DNA of 64,000 bases from assembly GCA_016710935.1 (NCBI GenBank), contig JADJTY010000005.1, positions 1 through 64,000 of the forward strand, in the 5' to 3' direction. The notes under the pieces are model-generated. The model was given only the letters and a program-made list of their open reading frames with translations, did not search any database and was not told the origin of the DNA. Positions 45,861-52,104 of the stretch are shown here, piece after piece (positions within the stretch are counted from its first letter, which is position 1; each line of letters opens with the position of its first letter). Source of the DNA: Chitinophagaceae bacterium (lineage in GTDB: Bacteria > Bacteroidota > Bacteroidia > Chitinophagales > Chitinophagaceae). The position numbers were made by a program, and so were the translations under genes.

Positions 45861-46607
45861 CTATTCTTTATTTAGATCTTCTTCAAAAGGTTTGTAACTA
45901 GACCGAAATTCATCCTTGATCAAACGGCCTTTTTCAATATCCTCCTTTAAAGTGTCTAGCTTATTGGTCATTGAACCAGTAATAACCAATAAAGCTATTG
46001 TGAAAATTGCAATAACAAAACCAAATGTACCCATTTCATATTTTCTAAAATTCAGCACCAAACAAATAATAGCGCCAAAGTAGCCACTAACCAGTAATAG
46101 AACCAATGAAATCATCAAAAGTTTTCTCCCGATAGAATTTTTGCCCTCATTACTTTTTAGGTTTATGAAAAGATCAATAAAAAAATTAGATGGTGCAAAC
46201 AGTTGTGCAACGTCAACCAATACCAATTCAGGATGAAGTTTAAAAAAGAGAAACTCGTAAATTGTATAATATTGAAACATTGATTTTAAGGTATAGATTA
46301 ACTGTAAAAAAAAGTAAATCATAATCAGAGGAAGTGCAAGTTCGAAATACATGATTTTTTTAATTGTGATTTCAAATATTGTAAAGCTTTCAATATCAGA
46401 AAACTTAATGAGTATAAAAACCATAATAGCCGCAATCACTTTAATCAATCGTTTTATAACCAAATCTCCGAGATCTTCTACTTTTTCAAAAGCTAATTTC
46501 ATTCGTTCTTTTGCGAATTCGTTTGCCGAAGGTTCCTCCAAAAAAGGTTCATAAATTGAAACTATTTCAATATTGTAGTTAGGTTTAAATTTTTTATATG
46601 TAGCCAT
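45861..46607 (-). CDS. Polytopic membrane protein of unknown function
   Basis: The 248-residue protein starts MATYKKFKPNYNIEIVSIYEPF with a charged cytoplasmic ~60 residues. Four or five hydrophobic segments follow: LIKVIAAIMVFILIKFSD, YFELALPLIMIYFFLQLIY, LLMISLVLLLVSGYFGAIICLVLNF and FGFVIAIFTIALLVITG. It ends in a charged tail (KLDTLKEDIEKGRLIKDEF). I recognise no family. It lies in the AT-rich block downstream of the two unknown genes at 46951-48378 in the same direction, with two tail units between, so a loose association with them is possible. Its membrane location would suit an effector or a transporter, but no function can be assigned. Confidence 0.65.
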   Translation of the reverse strand: MATYKKFKPNYNIEIVSIYEPFLEEPSANEFAKERMKLAFEKVEDLGDLVIKRLIKVIAAIMVFILIKFSDIESFTIFEITIKKIMYFELALPLIMIYFFLQLIYTLKSMFQYYTIYEFLFFKLHPELVLVDVAQLFAPSNFFIDLFINLKSNEGKNSIGRKLLMISLVLLLVSGYFGAIICLVLNFRKYEMGTFGFVIAIFTIALLVITGSMTNKLDTLKEDIEKGRLIKDEFRSSYKPFEEDLNKE

Positions 46608-46950
46608 TAACTGATTAATATTTTATTGAGATAATTGTTTTTTTATAATTTTTATAGCTGCGAATTTTTAAAGAATATTTAATTCATCATCTCCCCTTAA
46701 AGGCCTATTAATAAACTCGACGTCTTTACTTTCTTTTTAATTCAAGCATATTGAAAGTTTTTTTTAAACAACCACCGCAATACCAAACACTTACGCTAGT
46801 TGGGCCACAGACTTAAGCCAGTTGGGGCGTTTTTAGCACTCTGATGAAAACAGATACAGACACAAGAAAACGTAAATATGTTATGATAAATTCAAATAAC
46901 CTTGATATTTTTTATCATTTATTTACGCTGTTGACAAGCCAAATATTTCC
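46608..46950 (+). repeat. AT-rich gap with two tail units
   Basis: A variant (ACTTACGCTAGTTGGG, about 46788) and a consensus unit (ACTTAAGCCAGTTGGGG, about 46810) are separated by CCACAG. The rest is AT-rich without a supported gene. Confidence 0.7.
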
Positions 46951-47871
46951 TTAATTTTTCAGCATTTTATTAAAATTAATTGCATAAATAAATTTCAATT
47001 TAAGTTGTATTTCACTGATGGTGCTCATGGCAACAGTTTTGATATTATTGTCATCTAGTCCGCTGGTCTGTAAATTCATAAGATATTCTCCAAGGTTATC
47101 GACGCGAATATGTGCAGGTAATAAAACATGGTAATAAAATTTTTTCAATTGAGTTCCAATATTTAAGTTTTCCGCGTACAAATCTAAAGCTCTGATGAAT
47201 AATCTGATTGGATTGTTAACCAAACTGAGGTAATCATTTTCATCAAAGAAAAACAACATCGCAATTCTCAACCCCGGACTGTTCTCTAAATCCTCACCAA
47301 CTTTCGACATACCTATTTTATTATTTTCAATAGTTTGTTCAGGATTATCAAAAGTCAAATGAAATAACATTAATTTGTTTCTAGTTTTTACTTTAATCCT
47401 TTTTATCACGAATATTGATCCACATTCTTTAACAAACGATGCCTTGTTTGCAGATTTACATGCATTAACTACATCAGGTACAATTAGGTTATTTTTTTTA
47501 ATTAGAGGCTTTAAAAATGAATTCATTGCAATTTTGTAAGTTTTTAACTTATCAACTGAGAAATCTACTTGAGTCTTTAACAGAAAATACTCATGCCCTA
47601 GTGAGATATTGCCAATTATAATATTAGTCTCGGTTGATGTATATTGATTCAAGATGTTTTCATATTCAATTAAATCAATTTCCGAAGTAGCCTCAAAAAT
47701 ATCTATACCTTTCGAATTCTTTATCTTTTGATTTATTTCGAGTGCTTTTTTGCCAATTCCATCATTTAAAAATTCATTTTTTATTAAATGAAATCTTTTC
47801 TTTGAACTAAAATCATAAAGTCTTCCAATAGCAAGTATACTATCTAGGTTTTTATCTATAGTTTGTACCAT
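46951..47871 (-). CDS. Unknown protein, second gene of a two-gene cassette
   Basis: The 306-residue cytoplasmic protein (no signal or membrane segment) opens MVQTIDKNLDSILAIGRLYDFSSKKRFHLI. It contains INLGH-like GNISLGHEYFLLKTQVDFS, a basic VIKRIKVKTRNKLMLFHLTFDN, and ends ISEIQLKLKFIYAINFNKMLKN. I recognise no domain. It begins 12 bases after the stop of the 164-residue gene, in the same direction, so the two form an operon. The DNA is strikingly AT-rich compared with the core genes after 52 kb, and the block lies beside a tRNA and other defence-like genes. This suggests horizontal acquisition and a possible defence or toxin-antitoxin-like role, by context only. Confidence 0.65.
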   Translation of the reverse strand: MVQTIDKNLDSILAIGRLYDFSSKKRFHLIKNEFLNDGIGKKALEINQKIKNSKGIDIFEATSEIDLIEYENILNQYTSTETNIIIGNISLGHEYFLLKTQVDFSVDKLKTYKIAMNSFLKPLIKKNNLIVPDVVNACKSANKASFVKECGSIFVIKRIKVKTRNKLMLFHLTFDNPEQTIENNKIGMSKVGEDLENSPGLRIAMLFFFDENDYLSLVNNPIRLFIRALDLYAENLNIGTQLKKFYYHVLLPAHIRVDNLGEYLMNLQTSGLDDNNIKTVAMSTISEIQLKLKFIYAINFNKMLKN

Positions 47872-47883
47872 AATTTTTATCGT

Positions 47884-48378
47884 TTAAGGTTCGATAATTT
47901 CAAATTCGCTTTTTATCAAATCTTCAATTTGATACTCAACACTTAAAGGATTTGCCATACTATTTACATCCACTAATTTTACTCTTTTTTCCACAGCAGT
48001 TTTAGGGATTAAGTAAAGAAGTGGATAAAATTGCTCAATTGTCGCCGAATCAATAATCTTATTTATTCTGGCAAAATCCAGATTATCAATAACAGCATTC
48101 GATAGCATTTCGATTGCACCTCTTTTCAAACCTGACTTATTTTGTGTAATTAACGAACTGTGTAAATCTCCGTTGCTACAATCTTGTTTAAGGCGTTGGT
48201 AAATTGTATAAGGATTTGAACTAGGAGGGATTTTTTTGAACATACTAAGGCTATCTAGTTTTTCAGTATTGAAAACAGGAGAACACCATACAAAATGCTT
48301 ACCATAGTATGATTCATTAATATGGTGAGCCACTTTAGTGTTTACGGAATAAAGTATGCTAACATTCTCAAACTTCAA
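47884..48378 (-). CDS. Unknown protein, first gene of a two-gene cassette (TTG start)
   Basis: The 164-residue protein starts at a TTG (48376-48378); no in-frame ATG lies upstream. It reads VSILYSVNTKVAHHINESYYGKHFVWCSPVFN, then PPSSNPYTIYQRLKQDCSNGDLHSSLI, KSGLKRGAIEML, and FYPLLYLIPKTAVEKRVKLVDVNSMANPLSVEYQIEDL. The pattern of a YSxNTxxA start, a WCSPVF strand, a PPSSNP turn and a PLSVEYxIEDL end looks like a conserved single-domain protein that I associate with bacterial accessory islands but cannot name. The spacing of polar residues would suit an enzyme fold. Coupling with the downstream gene (12 bases) suggests joint function. Confidence 0.65.
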   Translation of the reverse strand: MKFENVSILYSVNTKVAHHINESYYGKHFVWCSPVFNTEKLDSLSMFKKIPPSSNPYTIYQRLKQDCSNGDLHSSLITQNKSGLKRGAIEMLSNAVIDNLDFARINKIIDSATIEQFYPLLYLIPKTAVEKRVKLVDVNSMANPLSVEYQIEDLIKSEFEIIEP

Positions 48379-48672
48379 ATTGGCGCAATTATTTTATAAA
48401 TAACTACGTAAATGTAGTTTATAAAACCAAAATAAACTTAAAAATTCTAAGACACAAATTTGCAGATAGTAATAACAAAAGTTGCCTACTTCACTTTATT
48501 TCTTTTCAGGCACATAGTTGATATATTATACTAGTCACTTAGCTATAAATTCGAAAGAAAAAATTAAAGCAGCCAGGTCCTCTAGAGAGAAAAAAAATCT
48601 TCGGTTCATTTATTAAATCAAAAAAGGCAACCGAAACCACCTTTTTGCAATATTTGCAAGTTTTGTAATCAC
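48379..48672. other. AT-rich intergenic region, nothing recognised
   Basis: The 294-base AT-rich stretch upstream of the TTG-started gene should carry its promoter. No ORF of note, hairpin terminator or element unit was found. Confidence 0.4.
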
Positions 48673-49090
48673 TTACTGTTTTCTATATTTTCCTGAAGAA
48701 TTAAGTTTTATTAAACTCTTTCTTTCTAAGGCATCAAAGACATAATAACTTGCTCTTTGACTTAAGCCGATTTTAGTACCTGTTTGAACAACTTCAGTCC
48801 TTGTAAATTCCTCGGGAAGTAATAAAATTAACAGCGAGTCCCAGGCCTACACTCCATGCCCGTTTGGAGACTCGCCTGAGAAGTGATGCATGGTTGGATT
48901 CCACAAGACGAATTGCCCTTGGAGATTTCCAGTAACAAACTGCAATTAACTCTTCTTTTCTAAGACAGCCTCTTTTTTTTACAGTGCTTAACAATCTGAT
49001 TGTTTGAAGTGTTTTCAAGTCTTCATCATGAACAATATTCTTCTTTATTAGAGCATCAAGTGTTGGATATGGTAGTTTATTTAACGGCAT
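48673..49090 (-). pseudogene. Winged-helix protein remnant interrupted by a ~52-bp repeat
   Basis: The 5' part (from the ATG at 49090) reads MPLNKLPYPTLDALIKKNIVHDEDLK..LRKEELIAVCYWKSPRAIRLVESN. The 3' part in another frame reads SLLILLLPEEFTRTEVVQTGTKIGLSQRASYYVFDALERKSLIKL and stops at 48673-48675. The second part is a clear winged-helix end, as found at the C-terminus of primase-like or DUF3987-type proteins. Between them at 48832-48889 lies a repeat (AGTCCCAGGC..ATGCCCGTTTGGAGA) also present at 51857-51911 by the tRNA. Either the repeat inserted into one gene or it joined two fragments. The 98-codon open frame through the repeat is unlikely to be functional. Confidence 0.5.
48832..48889. 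repeat. ~52-bp repeat with GGCGAGTC/GAnTCGCC ends, copy 1
   Basis: GCGAGTCCCAGGCC..ACTC.ATGCCCGTTTGGAGA then CTCGCCTGAGAAGTGA. The ends are inverted repeats of about nine bases. It matches copy 2 at 51857-51911 with a few differences. Confidence 0.75.
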
Positions 49091-49147
49091 TTAAAATGCA
49101 ATTTCAGTATAAAGTATGGAAAAGAAAATGACAAAAACTTAAGCTAG

Positions 49148-51340
49148 TTAGGATAACACAGTTTCAAATATTCCTACAACTTTTAAATTATTTGCATCAT
49201 CTCCTGCTAATGTAATGTTTTGATATTCTGAATTATCTGACAATGGTTTTAATGTAATAGTTTCATGTTGCCATTCTTCTTCCTTAATATTTTTAAAACT
49301 GTGATATTCTTTCACTGTGTACCGAGCCCCAGTGTCAAAATCTTGTTTATCATATAATTCAACCAAAACGATTTTTCCATTTCTGCTTCCACCTAGATCC
49401 TGGCGAAATAAACAATATGAGTTATTTGGTATTTTCCTATTCATCGATTCTCCAATAACCTTACAAACAAAATAACCTTTTTTGGGTGTTATATTAAATG
49501 GTAATTCAATCCATTCAAAATCAGAATGTATCTGAAAATCGCTAAAACTTCCGGCAGCAGCTGAGATATCAACCAATGGCACTGAATTAACATAGGGTTT
49601 TACCTCATCAAATCTTAGTATTCTAAAGGGGATTTCTTTTTTAAATGTTGAAATATGCTGTTGGAGATATTCCCGAAGATTCTTGTTACATGCGTAAATG
49701 AAAGTCCCCTTAATCCCTCGGTACATAATTGTTTTATAAATATTAATTATGTAAGACTTAAGGTCTTCGATGTCTGATATTCCCTTTTTTCCATTAATAT
49801 CAAAATACAATTTTGGATCAATTTCAATTTTATTCGTTGCTTTATTGTAATCAATCTCCTTTCCAAAAATAACACCGGCATAATTCAGGTCATACCCCTG
49901 AGTTGTATGAATACAGCCAATTTCTGTGAATGCGGTTGTTGAATTAACCCAATCTTTATCTGTCTGGTTCCATTGAAATTCCAAACCATCTATTTTAATA
50001 TCTATTGCTTCTTTGTTTTCTTTAGATAACCAGGGCCAGGAATAACCTGCAATTAATCTACATAAACTATATAACTTTTCTCTCTTTTTAAGTTCATCAT
50101 AGAGATCAATTAAAGAATCAAAGACAAGCATTTCATAATCTTTTGAAAAGAAGAATTTTCCATTATTACGTTTAACATTAAGAAGATCATCAACAAATTT
50201 TATGTAATTGATACCTCCTTGAACTCTCATTTGCGAATTGAGTTCAAGGTTTAATGTGTTTTTATCCTTTAATAATTTAGTGAAACTTTCTGCATCAATA
50301 TCTGAAGGCTTAATAGATTGAGCAGAATCATAGAAGAATATTTGATTTTTACTATTTGCAATAATCCAATCCAGTTCATTTCCAGTATTGTCTAACCCTA
50401 ATTTTTGATTATTTTTTTTAAATGCTCCCATCCAACTAATGTTCTTGTATTGGCGTAACCTATGAGCTTCGTCAACAATCAATAAATCATACTTTTCTTT
50501 AAGTTTAAAAGTATCAGAGGGATTTATTATCATTGATGCTTTTAAACCCGGTATTATTCTAAAAACATTCTCAAGTGACTCTCTGAGTGAGCTCATTGCG
50601 ATTACTAATCCAATTTTTGCTTTAGGGTATTTCGCCTGAAAGGCTTTGATGTAATTAATTTCTCTTAGCTCATCATCATTAAATTCTTCAAGACTTGTAT
50701 TAACGATCTCAGTATTCAATAGCTTTATTAAATAAGTAGCTAAAATTGTTTTACCTGTACCTGCACTTCCTTTAATAAATATCCTGCTTGATTTTTTCAT
50801 CGTTAGGCCATCAAGAATCTCAAGTACAGAGTTATATTGATCTTCATTTAATGACTTATAGGGAGAGTATTTAAATACTTCTGAGTTTTCAATATCTTTC
50901 AATGATCTGGACACAATTTTCTTCTCAACAAGTTTAGTCCAGATCTCTCTAAAAAGGTCTTTATATAAATCCTGTTGATAGTAATTATGATTTACCAAAC
51001 CATAATTCCCATTTTGTAACTCATATGTCCCTTCAGCGGAAATGTATTGTATTAAATTAGATTCAATATCCAATGTTGCAGACTTATTGAATTTATCGGA
51101 ACCAATAATTGAAATCTTGTTTAATTTTAGTCTTTCAGGATTCGTAAGGTGGTTTTTAATTCTGCTAGATGCATTTGTAGATTCACCAACGTAAGCCAAT
51201 CGTTCCGTTTTATTTTGTATAAAATATACTAAAGGCCATTGATTCTTTACCCAGGGGTTTAATTCAATTTTAGACAAAGAGTCCTTAGTAAAATCATATT
51301 CCTCAGAAACTTCAATTGACAACTCGAAAGATAGACTCAT
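49148..51340 (-). CDS. GIY-YIG nuclease - DUF2075 ATPase - S24 peptidase fusion
   Basis: The 730-residue three-domain protein has a GIY-YIG nuclease at 35-105 with VYF (38-40), AYVG (49-52), Arg60 and Glu93 all present. A DUF2075/schlafen-like helicase-ATPase at 165-570 has Walker A GSAGTGKT (191-198), DEAH (290-293), SQMRVQGG (369-376) and TTQGYDLNYAG (479-489). A LexA-type S24 peptidase domain follows, with cleavage-like AAAG (594-597), Ser632 in GESMN and Lys677 in YTVKEYH. The spacing G597-S632 (35) is close to that in E. coli LexA (34). GIY-YIG enzymes cut DNA, DUF2075 ATPases are often in defence islands, and S24 domains self-cleave on RecA filaments. The start overlaps the MazG-like stop by ATGA, so the two are co-translated. 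Confidence 0.85.
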   Translation of the reverse strand: MSLSFELSIEVSEEYDFTKDSLSKIELNPWVKNQWPLVYFIQNKTERLAYVGESTNASSRIKNHLTNPERLKLNKISIIGSDKFNKSATLDIESNLIQYISAEGTYELQNGNYGLVNHNYYQQDLYKDLFREIWTKLVEKKIVSRSLKDIENSEVFKYSPYKSLNEDQYNSVLEILDGLTMKKSSRIFIKGSAGTGKTILATYLIKLLNTEIVNTSLEEFNDDELREINYIKAFQAKYPKAKIGLVIAMSSLRESLENVFRIIPGLKASMIINPSDTFKLKEKYDLLIVDEAHRLRQYKNISWMGAFKKNNQKLGLDNTGNELDWIIANSKNQIFFYDSAQSIKPSDIDAESFTKLLKDKNTLNLELNSQMRVQGGINYIKFVDDLLNVKRNNGKFFFSKDYEMLVFDSLIDLYDELKKREKLYSLCRLIAGYSWPWLSKENKEAIDIKIDGLEFQWNQTDKDWVNSTTAFTEIGCIHTTQGYDLNYAGVIFGKEIDYNKATNKIEIDPKLYFDINGKKGISDIEDLKSYIINIYKTIMYRGIKGTFIYACNKNLREYLQQHISTFKKEIPFRILRFDEVKPYVNSVPLVDISAAAGSFSDFQIHSDFEWIELPFNITPKKGYFVCKVIGESMNRKIPNNSYCLFRQDLGGSRNGKIVLVELYDKQDFDTGARYTVKEYHSFKNIKEEEWQHETITLKPLSDNSEYQNITLAGDDANNLKVVGIFETVLS

Positions 51341-51666
51341 AGTTCGTCATATTTTTTTGCAGTCCCTTTTGCTTTTTCAACAGGATATTTTTCACCGTTT
51401 TGCTTTATTTTTTCGAGGACTATCTGCTTTACATCAAAACCATACTTATCTGCAAGTAAAAAAGCGAATGCTAAAATATCTGCTAATTCTTCTTTTACTT
51501 TCTCTACTTTGGCTTCTTCCGAATTCTTCCAAAGAAATAATTCCAGTAACTCCCCTGCTTCAACATTAATTGCCAGAGCAAGGTCTTTTGGATTATGAAA
51601 TTGTTCCCAATCGCGTTCATTCCTGAAATTTATCAGTGTATTTAGTATTTCGTCAATATCATTCAT
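51337..51666 (-). CDS. MazG-like nucleotide pyrophosphohydrolase
   Basis: The 109-residue protein is of the MazG/RS21-C6 all-alpha NTP-PPase type: FRNERDWEQFHNPKDLALAINVEAGELLELFLWK carries the metal-binding EAGELLE, and KEELADILAFAFLLADKYG carries the second EExAD motif. Together these are the four acidic residues that bind Mg2+. The enzyme splits NTP or dNTP to NMP and PPi. Small versions such as this (dCTPase-like) remove non-canonical nucleotides or lower nucleotide pools. It is the first gene of the operon with the GIY-YIG/DUF2075/S24 protein (four-base overlap). Its promoter lies between 51667 and the tRNA terminator. Confidence 0.88.
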   Translation of the reverse strand: MNDIDEILNTLINFRNERDWEQFHNPKDLALAINVEAGELLELFLWKNSEEAKVEKVKEELADILAFAFLLADKYGFDVKQIVLEKIKQNGEKYPVEKAKGTAKKYDEL

Positions 51667-51908
51667 GGAAATTTATTTGCATTAAGATAAATGTTTATTC
51701 TGAAAAGCAGGATATAAAATATCTCCAGTTCTCATGCAAGTCTATAACCAGGCCATTTTTTTCTAAGGCGAGTCTCTGCTGGAGGAACTGTGCACAGGTG
51801 GGCAGTACCCGCCGTGCTACGAAGCAACAATGATTCATGTTTTCGTTTCAAATTAATGGCGAGTCCCAGGCCAACACTCAATGCCCGTTTGGAGATTCGC
51901 CTGAAAAG
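51667..51908. other. Promoter gap with copy 2 of the ~52-bp repeat
   Basis: AAGGCGAGTCTCTGCTGG (about 51764) begins one related unit. The full second unit at 51857-51911 has GGCGAGTCCCAGGCC, then ACTCAATGCCCGTTTGG and ATTCGCCTGAAAAGTGA. The upstream part (51667-51760) should carry the MazG operon promoter. Confidence 0.6.
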
Positions 51909-51953
51909 TGAGAAAAGAAAAAGCCCAAGTTCTTTATTTCTAAAGACTTAGGC
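51909..51953 (-). terminator. Terminator of the tRNA transcript
   Basis: On the minus strand AAGCCTAAGTCTTTA pairs with TAAAGAACTTGGGCTT (loop GAAA), followed by TTTCTTTTC. It starts five bases after the tRNA 3' end. Confidence 0.8.
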
Positions 51954-51957
51954 TTCG

Positions 51958-52031
51958 TATCGGGGAGCAGACTTGAACTGCCGACCTTCGGGTTATGAAT
52001 CCGATGCTCTAACCAGCTGAGCTACCCCGAC
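51958..52031 (-). tRNA. tRNA-Met (CAT anticodon)
   Basis: A 74-base cloverleaf. The acceptor GTCGGGG pairs with CCCCGAT and discriminator A. The D-loop is TAGCTCAGCTGGTTAGAGCA. The anticodon loop TTCATAA reads CAT. The T-arm is GGCAGTTCAAGTCTGC. The anticodon stem lacks the three G-C pairs of the initiator, so it is elongator Met (or the Ile2 type if lysidine-modified). CCA is not encoded. The accessory block begins immediately on its 3' side. Confidence 0.9.
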
Positions 52032-52104
52032 ATTCTATTCCGGTTGCATGGTCAATTCTGCTAACGGGGTGCAAATATAGGCGATTTGATCAAAAATTTG
52101 GCAG

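Noticed and set aside
39016..49155. Prophage
   Set aside because: No integrase, terminase, capsid or tail genes are visible. The HGG-type Cys/His motif alone is too weak.
48832..51911. ~52-bp repeat as an integron attC site
   Set aside because: The ends are inverted, but the core GTTRRRY/RYYYAAC pairs and an IntI gene were not found.
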